DNA from: Actinomadura rudentiformis
Lineage (GTDB): Bacteria > Actinomycetota > Actinomycetes > Streptosporangiales > Streptosporangiaceae
Assembly: GCF_008923185.1 (NCBI RefSeq)
Contig: NZ_WBMT01000002.1
Location: forward strand, 509,813 to 573,812
Direction: 5' to 3'
Length of the DNA: 64,000 nt
Positions 1-8,364 of the stretch are shown one piece after another. The first letter of the stretch is position 1, and the number at the start of each line of letters is the position of its first letter. Position numbers and translations under genes: made by a program. Under the pieces are notes generated by a model. It was not told where the DNA came from and made no database searches. It saw nothing but the letters and a program-made list of their open reading frames with translations.

Positions 1-84
1 CCCCCCCCCCCCACACCCCCCCCCCCCTATCAGTCGCGCGGGGGCGGGGGCCCCCCCGCCCCCCCCCCCACGGCGCTTTCGGCC
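1..84. other. Low-complexity poly-C/poly-G window edge
   Basis: Long C runs interrupted by a few other bases, then G and C runs, reach up to the stop codon of the first gene. Nothing in it can be read as a gene. The composition is unlike any other intergenic stretch in the window and is best explained as a contig end or a base-calling artefact (homopolymer G on the other strand). Coordinates here should be treated with caution. Confidence 0.7.
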
Positions 85-570
85 TCAGGACGCCAGGTTG
101 GCGTGGAGGGTGATCGCGTAGGCCGGGCCGGGATTGGTGAGCTCGTGGGTGCGGCCGCCGCCGTGGACGCGTACCCGGTTGGCTCGCAGGGGCCGCTCGG
201 TCACGCCCTCGGCGGTGATCCGCACCTCGGCGAGCTCCCCGGCGATGACCGTGCTGACCTCCGTGCCCGCGTGGTCGTGCACGTCGGTCCGGTGGCCGGG
301 CGGCCAGGTGGTCAGCCACAGCTTGATGCCGTCCACCTCGTCCAGCCGTACCCGCACCGGACCGTCGGCGGCGAATCGCACCAGCGCCCACCAGTCTCCG
401 GGACGGGCCGCGAGGTCATGGATGCGCGCGGCGAGCTGCCCGACCGTCGGGGGCCGCACGACGGACGACCGCCCGTGGGGGTCGTCCTGGCCACGCATCG
501 TGATGTCGGGAACCATGTCGAGGTTCACAGAAAGTCCTTCGTGTACGGCCGCTGATGGCCGATGAGCCAT
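85..570 (-). CDS. Cysteine dioxygenase-like cupin protein
   Basis: 161 aa single-domain cupin resembling type I cysteine dioxygenases, which use a mononuclear Fe(II) to oxidise a thiol to its sulfinate. The metal-site pattern HDHAGTEV is visible near residues 97-104, and a later His lies in THELTNPG, both in the order found in the family. The N-terminal ~50 residues are polar and poorly conserved; an internal ATG (MVPDITMRG) could be the true start. The C terminus stops shortly after the last cupin strand (ITLHANLAS), so the Tyr-bearing segment of animal enzymes is not evident. Family assignment is fairly safe; the substrate (cysteine or another thiol) is inferred. It is transcribed away from phoD. 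Confidence 0.72.
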   Translation of the reverse strand: MAHRPSAAVHEGLSVNLDMVPDITMRGQDDPHGRSSVVRPPTVGQLAARIHDLAARPGDWWALVRFAADGPVRVRLDEVDGIKLWLTTWPPGHRTDVHDHAGTEVSTVIAGELAEVRITAEGVTERPLRANRVRVHGGGRTHELTNPGPAYAITLHANLAS

Positions 571-893
571 GGGAAAGGTCGAACGGGAGAGCAGGCCGGG
601 GAAGACGTCACCCGGCGGGAAGATCGCTGATCAGCGACAACAACACGAAGGACACAGCGCGCTGGCCACGCGGCGAAGGGCCACGGGGCTGCAGAGGGAG
701 ATGCGCGCTGGCATGAGGTATAGGAGACACTCCACTACGGAACGCTGTCAAGTCGATGCCCAAATGATCACGAGATGTCGCGCGTTCACGGAAAAGCCAT
801 ATTCGGGCCTGGTCGTGTACGCCACGACACGAGAGCATGCGCACGTCCTGATCTCGACATGGTCGAACGCAAACTCGTGTGAACGGAGTCGTC
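571..893. other. Intergenic region between divergent cupin and phoD genes
   Basis: About 320 bp with no convincing gene on either strand. It holds a perfect 14-bp palindrome (624-637) close to the cupin start, and a TTGACA-like hexamer on the minus strand (751-746) whose spacing to any -10-like sequence is not convincing. Both divergent promoters must lie here. Confidence 0.5.
624..637. promoter_or_regulatory. Perfect 14-bp palindrome, candidate operator
   Basis: TCGCTGATCAGCGA is fully self-complementary and sits 54 bp upstream of the cupin start codon. Its position and symmetry fit a dimeric repressor site. No regulator gene is adjacent, so the binding protein is unknown. Confidence 0.35.
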
Positions 894-2423
894 ATGGCGC
901 TGGACCGGCGGAGTCTCTTGCGTGGTGGCCTGGTGGCGGGCGGCGGTGCGGCCCTGGGCCTGTTCTCCCCCGCGGCACAGGCGGCACCCGCCCTGATCCG
1001 CAGCCGCCCCCGTCTCACCAACGGCGTCCAGAGCGGTGACGTCACGGCGCACGAGGCCCTCGTCTGGGCACGCTCCGACCGTCCCGCGCGCATGCTGGTC
1101 GAGGTCAGCCGCCGCCCGGACTTCCGGCACTCGCGCCACGTCCGCGGCCCGGTGCTCACACCGTCCTCCGACCTGACCGGCAAGACGTTCCTGCACGGCC
1201 TGCCCGCCGGCGAGGAGCTCCACTACCGCGTCCGTTTGGCGGATCTCGACAGCCATGCCACGTCCGCTCCCACCACCGGCCGCCTGCGCACCGCGCCCCG
1301 CCACCGCCGGGACGTCTCGTTCGTCTGGTCGGGCGACCTCGCGGGCCAGGGCTGGGGCATCAATCCCGACCTCGGCGGCTTCCGCATCTTCAAGGCCATG
1401 AACGCGGTCGACCCCGACTTCTTCATCTGCAGCGGCGACCTGGTCTACGCCGACAATCCCCTCGCTGAGACCGTCCAGCTGCCCGACGGCCGTACATGGC
1501 GCAACCTGGTCATCCCCGAGAAGACCAAGGTCGCCGAGACCCTCGCCGAATACCGCGGCCAGTTCCGCTACAACCTCCTGGACGCCAACTTCCAGGCGTT
1601 CAACGCCCGGACCCCGATCATCAACCAGTGGGACGACCACGAGGTCGTCAACAACTGGTACCCGGGCGAGATCCTCGACCTCCCGCAGTACACCGAGAAG
1701 CGCGTCGACGTCCTGGCCGCCCGGGCCCGCCAGGCCATGTTCGAGTACACGCCGATCTCGACCGCCAAGAAGGGCCGCGTCTACCGCCGCATCTCCTACG
1801 GCCCGCTCCTGGACGTCTTCGTCCTCGACATGCGCACCTACAAGGACGCGAACAACGCCAACAACTCCGTCAGGGGCCAGATCCTCGGAGCCGAACAGCT
1901 CGCCTGGTTCAAGCGCGAGCTCCGCCGTTCCAAGGCCACCTGGAAAGTGATCGCCGCCGACCTCCCGCTCGGCCTGATCGTCCCCGACGGCACCGCGTTC
2001 GAAGGCATCGCGCAAGGCGACAACGGCGCGCCCCTGGGCCGCGAACGCGAGATCGCCGACCTGCTCTCGTACGCCAAGAAGCACCGCGTCCGCAACATGG
2101 TCTGGCTGACCGCCGACGTGCACTACACCGCGGCCCACTACTACGACCCCGCGAAGGCCGCCTTCCAGGACTTCGACCCCTTCTGGGAGTTCGTCACCGG
2201 CCCTCTCAACGCCGGCGCCTTCGGTCCCAACAACCTTGAATCCACCTTCGGCCCCCAGCTGAAGTTCCGCCAGACACCTCCGCGCGCCAACACGTCCCCG
2301 GCCGAGGGCTACCAGTTCTTCGGCGAGGTGGACATCAACGGCAGGAGCGGCCACCTGACCGCACGCCTCCGCGACATCGACGGCAAGGTCCTCTACGCGC
2401 AAGAACTCACCCCGGCCCGCTGA
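894..2423 (+). CDS. phoD: PhoD-family alkaline phosphatase, Tat-exported
   Basis: Secreted metallophosphoesterase of the PhoD family, which hydrolyses phosphate mono- and diesters outside the cell. The N terminus is a Tat signal (RRSLLRGG followed by a hydrophobic Ala/Gly stretch and an AQA-type cleavage region near residue 33). An N-terminal Fn3-like PhoD_N domain (about 40-145) precedes the catalytic domain. Metal-site motifs SGDLAGQG, CSGDLVYADN, QWDDHEVVNNW and WLTADVHYT are all present. I chose ATG at 894 because CGGAG lies just upstream; the in-frame GTG at 879 would put this site inside the gene. About 509 aa, normal for the family. It stands alone; a phosphate-starvation promoter was not identified. 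Confidence 0.88.
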   Translation: MALDRRSLLRGGLVAGGGAALGLFSPAAQAAPALIRSRPRLTNGVQSGDVTAHEALVWARSDRPARMLVEVSRRPDFRHSRHVRGPVLTPSSDLTGKTFLHGLPAGEELHYRVRLADLDSHATSAPTTGRLRTAPRHRRDVSFVWSGDLAGQGWGINPDLGGFRIFKAMNAVDPDFFICSGDLVYADNPLAETVQLPDGRTWRNLVIPEKTKVAETLAEYRGQFRYNLLDANFQAFNARTPIINQWDDHEVVNNWYPGEILDLPQYTEKRVDVLAARARQAMFEYTPISTAKKGRVYRRISYGPLLDVFVLDMRTYKDANNANNSVRGQILGAEQLAWFKRELRRSKATWKVIAADLPLGLIVPDGTAFEGIAQGDNGAPLGREREIADLLSYAKKHRVRNMVWLTADVHYTAAHYYDPAKAAFQDFDPFWEFVTGPLNAGAFGPNNLESTFGPQLKFRQTPPRANTSPAEGYQFFGEVDINGRSGHLTARLRDIDGKVLYAQELTPAR

Positions 2424-2623
2424 GGTCCCGCCCCCACCGGTCAAAGTCGGCAGAAAAGGCGCACGTCAGGGTCTAGTACGCGATTCCGAGTAGGCATACG
2501 TTCAAAAGGTCGCCCTCCTTCCTCCGGAGGTGGCCTCGATGCCGCGGCCTGTTCAGCGCGCTCCGCCCCCAGGGACGTTCTCTCCCGTACACCCCCACCC
2601 AAGAGACGCCCCTGGGAGATCGA

Positions 2624-3115
2624 ATGCCACGAATCCGCGTCGAGGTCGACGGTGTGACGTACGAGGACGACGTCGAACCGCGCCTCCTGCTCGTTCACTA
2701 CCTCCGTGACCGGTTGGGGAAGGTCGGCACCCCGATCGGCTGCGACACCACCAACTGCGGAGCCTGCACCGTCCTGTTCGACGGGATGAGCGTCAAGAGC
2801 TGCTCCGTGCTCGCCGTCCAGGCCGACGGCCGGGGGATCACCACGGTCGAGGGGCTGGGGACCGACGGGACGAACCATCCGATGCAACGGGCCTTCCACG
2901 AGGAACACGCCCTGCAGTGCGGGTTCTGCACACCCGGCATGATCCTGGCGTCGATCGACCTGCTGCGGGAGAACGCCGATCCGTCCGAGGAGGAGATCCG
3001 GGAGGGCCTGGAGGGCAACCTCTGCCGTTGCACCGGTTACCAGAACATCGTCCGCGCAGTGCGCAAGGCCGCTGATGAGATGCGCCAGCCCGCCCAGTCG
3101 GAGGTGGCGCCGTGA
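2624..3115 (+). CDS. coxS: [2Fe-2S] small subunit of xanthine-oxidase-family dehydrogenase (CoxS-like)
   Basis: 163 aa iron-sulfur subunit that passes electrons from the molybdenum centre to FAD. The N-terminal plant-type ferredoxin site has Cys40, Cys45, Cys48 and Cys60; the C-terminal four-helix site has Cys99, Cys102, Cys134 and Cys136 (CGFCTPG, CRCTGY). A GGGAG ribosome site precedes the ATG. The stop overlaps the GTG of coxL (GTGA), so the two are translationally coupled. Gene order S-L-M, with the active-site motif of coxL, marks this as a form II enzyme rather than a true CO dehydrogenase of order M-S-L. Confidence 0.9.
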   Translation: MPRIRVEVDGVTYEDDVEPRLLLVHYLRDRLGKVGTPIGCDTTNCGACTVLFDGMSVKSCSVLAVQADGRGITTVEGLGTDGTNHPMQRAFHEEHALQCGFCTPGMILASIDLLRENADPSEEEIREGLEGNLCRCTGYQNIVRAVRKAADEMRQPAQSEVAP

Positions 3116-5541
3116 CCGAGGTAGGCAAGGCGCGGCTGCGGAGCGAGGACGCGCGGCTCATCACGGGCCGGACTCAGTGGACTGACAACCTGCAACTTCC
3201 TGGGTTGTGCCATGTGGCGTTCCTGCGCAGTCCGTACGCGCACGCGCGCATCACCCGGGTGGACGTCGAGGCCGCGAAGAGCCGGCCGGGCGTGCTCGCG
3301 GTGTTCAGCGGCCAGGACTTCGCCGACGAGCAGGGCAGCCTGCCGTGCGCGTGGCCGGTCACCGAGGACATCCTGATCCCGGACCACCCGCCGATGGCCG
3401 TCGCCGAGGTGCGGTACGTGGGCGAGCCGGTGGCGTGCGTGGTGGCGCGCGACCGGTACGCGGCGATCGACGCTCTGGAGGACATCGACGTCGACTACCA
3501 GCCGCTGCCCGCCGTGACGGACATGGAACAGGCGTTGCGGCAGAGCAGCGACCTCGTGCACGGCGACCTGGGCACCAACCAGTGCTACCGGCTGGTCGTC
3601 GAAAGCGGCGACGTGGACGCCGCTTTCCGCGACGCGCCCGTGACGGTCGAGCGCCGGTACATGCAGCAGCGGCTCATCCCGACCGCGATGGAACCGCGGG
3701 CCGTGGTGTGCCAGCCAGATGGCGATGAGTTCACGATGTGGTCGGCGACGCAGGTGCCGCACATCCTGCGGCTGATGCTGGCGTCGGTGACCGGCATCGG
3801 CGAGCACCGAATCCGGGTGATCGCGCCGGACGTCGGCGGCGGGTTCGGCTCCAAGCTCCAGGTGTACGGGGAGGAGGTGCTCCTCCTGCTGCTGGCCAAG
3901 CGGCTCGGCCGTCCCGTCAAGTGGACCGAGTCGCGCAGCGAGGGCAACATGACCGTCCACCACGGCCGCGACCAGATCCAGCGGCTGACGATGGCGGCCG
4001 AGGCCGACGGGCGGATCCGCGGCTTCAAGGTCGACATCCTGTCCGACATGGGCGCGTACCTGATGCTCCTCACGCCGGGCATCGCGACGCTGGGCGCGCC
4101 GATGTTCAACGGCATCTACAAGATGGACGCCTACTCGTTCACCTGCACCGGGGTCTTCACGACCAAGACCCCCACCGACGCCTACCGCGGCGCGGGACGG
4201 CCGGAGGCGACGTTCGGCGTCGAGCGGATGATGGACGAGCTGGCCGCCGAGCTGGGGCTCGACCCGCTGGAGGTACGGCGCCGCAACTGGATCAAGCACG
4301 AGGAGTTCCCCTACACCACGATCACCGGGCTCACCTACGACTCGGGCAACTACGAGGCCGCCACCGACAAGGCGCTCGCGCTGTTCGAGTACGACAAGCT
4401 GCGCGCCGAGCAGGCCGACCGGCGTGAACGCCGCGACACCGTGCAGCTCGGCATCGGAGTCTCGACGTACACCGAGATGTGCGGTCTCGCGCCGTCGCGC
4501 GCGCTCGCCCAGGTGCGGTCGGCGGCGGGCGGCTGGGAGCACGCGACCGTGCGGGTGCTCGGCACCGGCAAGGTCGAGGTCGTCACCGGGACGTCGCCGC
4601 ACGGCCAGGGCCATGACACGGCCTGGGCGCAGATCACGGCGGACGCGCTCGGTGTGCCGTTCGAGGACGTGAAAGTGCTGCACGGCGACACGCTCATCGC
4701 GCCGCGCGGGTGGGACACCTACGGCTCGCGGTCGCTGACGATCGGCGGCATCGCGGTCCACAACGCCTGCCAGAAGGTCGTCGAGAAGGCCCGCAAGGTC
4801 GCGGCGCATCTGCTGGAGGCAGCCGAGACCGACCTGGATTACGCGAACGGCTCGTTCAGCGTGAGGGGAGTCGGCGGCGACGGGGCGTCGATGACGCTGG
4901 CCGAGGTCGCGGGCGCGACGCTGTCCGCGCACGACTTCCCCGAAGGCGTCGAGCCGTCGCTGGACTCCGACGCCACGTTCGACCCGGAGAACTTCTCGTT
5001 CCCGCACGGCACACATCTGTGCGCCGCCGAGGTCGACACCGAGACCGGCTTCGTGAAGATCCGCTCGTATGTGGCGGTGGACGACATCGGCTCGGTCGTC
5101 AACCCGCTGATCGTCGACGGGCAGGTGCACGGCGGGCTCGCGCAGGGCATCGCGCAGGCGCTGTACGAGGAGGCGGTGTACGACGCGGACGGCAACCTGA
5201 CGACCACGACGATGGCCGACTACCTGGTGCCGTCGGCGGCCGACCTGCCCGCGTTCGTCACCGACCGGACCGAGACCCCCGCCACGTCCAACCCGCTCGG
5301 GGTGAAGGGCGTCGGCGAGGCGGGCACCATCGCGTCCACGCCCGCCGTCGTCAACGCGATCGTCGACGCGCTCCGCCAGCACGGCGTGCGGGACGTGCAG
5401 ATGCCATGCACACCCGAACGTGTCTGGCGTGCGCTCCGCGAAGCCTTCGGCGAGGAACCCGAAGGCCCCGGCGGCGCGCAGCCCGGCGCGGGCGGCGGAC
5501 TCGGCTCGGCGCAGGGAGACCAGGAAGGGGGCCAGGGATGA
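3112..5541 (+). CDS. coxL: Molybdopterin large subunit, form II CoxL-like
   Basis: 809 aa catalytic subunit of a xanthine-oxidase-family hydroxylase binding molybdopterin cytosine dinucleotide. The a/b hammerhead domain spans about 10-125, followed by the two molybdopterin-binding lobes. The loop at residues 357-363 is AYRGAGR, the form II signature; form I CO dehydrogenases carry AYRCSFR with the Cys that binds Cu. The C-terminal conserved GVKGVGEAGT motif with its active-site Glu is present. The last ~35 residues are a Gly/Gln-rich tail after the fold ends. It starts at GTG overlapping coxS and overlaps coxM by ATGA. The substrate cannot be told from sequence: a purine-like, aldehyde or other aromatic substrate is as plausible as CO. 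Confidence 0.9.
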   Translation: MTEVGKARLRSEDARLITGRTQWTDNLQLPGLCHVAFLRSPYAHARITRVDVEAAKSRPGVLAVFSGQDFADEQGSLPCAWPVTEDILIPDHPPMAVAEVRYVGEPVACVVARDRYAAIDALEDIDVDYQPLPAVTDMEQALRQSSDLVHGDLGTNQCYRLVVESGDVDAAFRDAPVTVERRYMQQRLIPTAMEPRAVVCQPDGDEFTMWSATQVPHILRLMLASVTGIGEHRIRVIAPDVGGGFGSKLQVYGEEVLLLLLAKRLGRPVKWTESRSEGNMTVHHGRDQIQRLTMAAEADGRIRGFKVDILSDMGAYLMLLTPGIATLGAPMFNGIYKMDAYSFTCTGVFTTKTPTDAYRGAGRPEATFGVERMMDELAAELGLDPLEVRRRNWIKHEEFPYTTITGLTYDSGNYEAATDKALALFEYDKLRAEQADRRERRDTVQLGIGVSTYTEMCGLAPSRALAQVRSAAGGWEHATVRVLGTGKVEVVTGTSPHGQGHDTAWAQITADALGVPFEDVKVLHGDTLIAPRGWDTYGSRSLTIGGIAVHNACQKVVEKARKVAAHLLEAAETDLDYANGSFSVRGVGGDGASMTLAEVAGATLSAHDFPEGVEPSLDSDATFDPENFSFPHGTHLCAAEVDTETGFVKIRSYVAVDDIGSVVNPLIVDGQVHGGLAQGIAQALYEEAVYDADGNLTTTTMADYLVPSAADLPAFVTDRTETPATSNPLGVKGVGEAGTIASTPAVVNAIVDALRQHGVRDVQMPCTPERVWRALREAFGEEPEGPGGAQPGAGGGLGSAQGDQEGGQG

Positions 5542-6395
5542 TCCCTCCCACCTTCGACTACATCCGCCCGTCCTCGATCGAGGAGGCCGTCTCGGCGCTG
5601 TCGCAGGCGGGCGAGGACGCCAAGGTGCTGGCGGGCGGGCAGAGCCTGATGCCGTTGCTGCGGCTCCGGCTGGCCTACCCGGACGCGCTGATCGACCTCG
5701 ACCGGGTCGAGTCGCTGCGGCAGATCCGCTCGGAGAACGGCGACCTGTTCATCGGCGCGATGGCCACGCACCACCAGGTGGTGCGCGACCCCCTCGTCCT
5801 CGAACACGCGCCGCTGATCGCCAAGGCCACGGCGACCGTCGCCGACCCGGCGGTGCGGCATCGCGGCACGTTCGGCGGGTCGCTCGCGCACGCCGACCCG
5901 GCCGGTGACCTGCCCGCGGTGGCGCTCGCGCTCGACGCGGTCTTCGTCGTGCGGTCCGTGCGCGGTGACCGGGAGATCCCCGCGGCGGACTTCTTCGTCG
6001 ACTGGATGACCTCGGCGATGGAGCCCGACGAACTGCTCATCGGCGTGCGCGTGCCCAAGCTCGGGCCGGGCTGGGGCGCGCACTACGAGAAGTTCCACCG
6101 CACGGCGCAGGCGTGGGCGATCGTCGGCGTCGCGTGCGCCGTACGGCGTGAACGCGGCGCGATCGAGGACGCCCGGGTGGCCCTGACCAACATGGGTCCG
6201 GCGCCCGTCCGGGCCACCGAGGTCGAGCGCTTCATCGAGGGCCGTTCCGTCTCGGAGAACTCCTTCCGCGCCGCGTCCGAACGGGCCGCCGAGGGCACCG
6301 AGCCGCCCGGCGACCTGCACGGCTCGCCGGAGTACCGGACGCACCTGGCGCGGGTGCTCACCGCCCGTGCCCTGACCGCCGCGGCGGCCGTCTGA
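5538..6395 (+). CDS. coxM: FAD-binding medium subunit (CoxM-like)
   Basis: 285 aa FAD subunit that receives electrons from CoxS and hands them to quinone or another acceptor. The FAD pyrophosphate loop LAGGQSLMP (about residue 31) and the second motif RGTFGGSLAHADPAGD (about 109) are intact, followed by the CO_deh_flav_C domain. ATG at 5538 overlaps the coxL stop and matches the family N terminus (MIPPTFDYIRP). It completes an S-L-M operon. No MobA-like cytidylyltransferase or coxD/E/F maturation gene lies nearby, so cofactor insertion must be served from elsewhere. Confidence 0.9.
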   Translation: MIPPTFDYIRPSSIEEAVSALSQAGEDAKVLAGGQSLMPLLRLRLAYPDALIDLDRVESLRQIRSENGDLFIGAMATHHQVVRDPLVLEHAPLIAKATATVADPAVRHRGTFGGSLAHADPAGDLPAVALALDAVFVVRSVRGDREIPAADFFVDWMTSAMEPDELLIGVRVPKLGPGWGAHYEKFHRTAQAWAIVGVACAVRRERGAIEDARVALTNMGPAPVRATEVERFIEGRSVSENSFRAASERAAEGTEPPGDLHGSPEYRTHLARVLTARALTAAAAV

Positions 6396-6567
6396 CCCCC
6401 GGTCCGTGATCATGTGGCCGGACCCACACGCCCCAGGGCCCGGCCGCATGATCACCCGCCCGGCCGCACCCACGCGACATGCGATCCTCACCTGCGAATC
6501 TGGCGAGCGGGTAGGTGACGGTCGTAGGGTCACGGACAAGCCCCCCGGATGTGAAGGAATTCCCACC

Positions 6568-7422
6568 ATGGAGCTCGACCACGAATTCACCGTCCCCGTA
6601 CCGGTGGATCAGGCCTGGTCGGTGCTGCTCGACGTGGAGCGCGTGGCGCTCTGCATGCCCGGCGCGACGCTGGACTCGGTCGACGGCGACGAGTACGCGG
6701 GCCGCCTCAAGGTGAAGGTCGGCGCGATGACCGTCACCTACCGCGGCACCGCCCGGATCGCCGCGGCCGACGCGTCCTCGCGCACCGTCACCATCGAGGC
6801 CGCCGCGAAGGAGGCCCGCGGCTCCGGCACCGCCTCCGCGACCGTCCAGGCGCGCCTGCATGACGAGGGCGACACCACCCGGGTCACGGTCCACACCAAG
6901 CTGAACGTGACGGGCCGCCCGGCCCAGTTCGGCCGCAACATCCTCGCCGAGGTCGGCGCCAAGCTCGTCACCCGGTTCGCCAAGGCGCTCGCCAAGGAGT
7001 TGGAGTCCCCCACCGAGGCCGCCGAGCAGGCGGCCGGCGGCGCCGTCGACCAGCAGGCCGCCGCCGAGGCCGCTCAGGACAAGGTCGCGCCGGACAAGAT
7101 CGAAGACACCGCGGCTCCGCCGCCGTCGATCTTCGACACCCGCCCCGACATCCCGGTCGTCGAGCCGGAGCCCGCCTCGACGCCCGAGCCCGAGCCTGCC
7201 TCCGCTCAGGAGGCCATGCCCACCGTTCCGGCGCAGCGCCCGGCCAGCCCGGCGGAGTCGACCGTGCGGCCGCTGCCCGTCCGGCCGCGGCAGGAGGAGG
7301 ACGCGATCGACCTGCTCGCGGTCGCGGGCCCGTCCATCGTGCGGCGCGCCATCCCGGCCGTCGCCGCCGCCGTCGCCGTGCTGCTGGCCGTCCGCTACCT
7401 CTTCCGCCGCAGGCGCGGCTAG
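6568..7422 (+). CDS. coxG: CoxG-family SRPBCC protein with C-terminal membrane anchor
   Basis: 284 aa. Residues 1-150 form a CoxG/SRPBCC lipid-binding fold (N terminus MELDHEFTVPVPVDQAW), then a ~100-residue Ala/Pro/Glu-rich linker, then a single hydrophobic segment (about 258-278) ending in RRRRG. It is predicted to be tethered to the inner face of the membrane. CoxG proteins recruit Cox-type dehydrogenases to the membrane and have been proposed to shuttle menaquinone in mycobacteria. The start is set by GAAGGA upstream of ATG; it lies 170 bp after coxM, possibly with its own promoter. Its presence suggests the form II enzyme feeds the respiratory chain. Confidence 0.85.
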   Translation: MELDHEFTVPVPVDQAWSVLLDVERVALCMPGATLDSVDGDEYAGRLKVKVGAMTVTYRGTARIAAADASSRTVTIEAAAKEARGSGTASATVQARLHDEGDTTRVTVHTKLNVTGRPAQFGRNILAEVGAKLVTRFAKALAKELESPTEAAEQAAGGAVDQQAAAEAAQDKVAPDKIEDTAAPPPSIFDTRPDIPVVEPEPASTPEPEPASAQEAMPTVPAQRPASPAESTVRPLPVRPRQEEDAIDLLAVAGPSIVRRAIPAVAAAVAVLLAVRYLFRRRRG

Positions 7423-7492
7423 GGCGCGGCCAGGGCAGCGTCAACCCCATCCGCTGATCAAGAACCGGCCAACGATCCGGCCGGGCCCGGCG

Positions 7493-8236
7493 ATGGTGCT
7501 GGCGGCACGGCGGCCGGTCGCGTCGGCTGGTGGCGTGGACACCATCGAGATCCAGCGGGTCGCCGAGATCGAGGACGACAACTGGTGGTACCGCGAACGC
7601 CGGGAGATCATCGCCCGGGAGCTGCGCCGTCTCGGCGCCCCGGGCCGCGCCGTCGACATCGGCGCCGCCGGCGGCGGCAACACCCGGGTACTCCTCGACC
7701 ACGGCTGGCGCGCCACCGCGATCGACAACACCGAGACCGCCGTCGACCTCTGCCTGGCGCAGGGCATGGACGCCTACTACGCCGACGCGTGCTTCCTGCC
7801 GCTGCCCTCCGGCTCCTTCGACCTCGCGCTGGCGTTGAACGTCCTGGAGCACATCGAGGACGACGCCACCGCCACGGCGGAGATCACCCGCGTTCTCCGT
7901 CCCGGCGGCACCGCGCTGGTGTCCGTCCCGTGCGACATGAAGCTCTGGTCCACCCACGACGTCGCCCTCGGACGGATCCGCCGCTACACCCGCCGGACGC
8001 TGACCGACACGCTCGCGACCGCCGGTCTCGCCCTCGACCGCGTGTGGAGCTGCAATGTCGTGCTCCGCCCGTTCGTCAGGCTGCGCCGTCACCGGATGGC
8101 CCATTGCGAGGACATGGCCAACGTTCACCCGGCTCTGAACGAGGGCTTGAGCCTGCTCACGTCGCTCGAACGCCGGCTTCCGCTCAAATCCTGGCCCGGC
8201 GTCACTCTCTTCGCCCGTGCACACCGGCCCACCTAG
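7493..8236 (+). CDS. Class I SAM-dependent methyltransferase
   Basis: 247 aa methyltransferase of the Methyltransf_11 type. Motif I is VDIGAAGGGNTRVLL (about 54-68), followed by the acidic loop of motif II and LALNVLEHIEDDA for motif IV. A further in-frame GTG at 7535 (just before the conserved DTIEIQRV) may be the true start, since the first 14 residues look like untranslated sequence. The C-terminal half contains an RRYTRRTL helix typical of small-molecule methyltransferases. Neighbours give no substrate hint. Confidence 0.75.
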   Translation: MVLAARRPVASAGGVDTIEIQRVAEIEDDNWWYRERREIIARELRRLGAPGRAVDIGAAGGGNTRVLLDHGWRATAIDNTETAVDLCLAQGMDAYYADACFLPLPSGSFDLALALNVLEHIEDDATATAEITRVLRPGGTALVSVPCDMKLWSTHDVALGRIRRYTRRTLTDTLATAGLALDRVWSCNVVLRPFVRLRRHRMAHCEDMANVHPALNEGLSLLTSLERRLPLKSWPGVTLFARAHRPT

Positions 8237-8364
8237 CGTGCCAAAAAGCCCAAAAGCGTTCAAAACCCACAATCAAGTGTTTTTTCCCGATCCCATGACC
8301 TTGGGCTGCCGTCCCGTTGCCTCCGTATTCACATACTGAAAGAGGTAGCAATTCGGGGGCTCCG

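Noticed and set aside
608..1183. Minus-strand frame between the cupin and phoD genes
   Set aside because: Overlaps the phoD signal sequence and has an Arg/Ser-rich random translation.
786..2444. A 552-codon minus-strand frame opposite phoD
   Set aside because: Gly/Val/Ala-rich sequence with no domain; phoD on the other strand has its signal peptide and metal motifs.
3037..5382. A 781-codon minus-strand frame opposite coxL
   Set aside because: Composition-driven shadow; all CoxL motifs lie on the plus strand.
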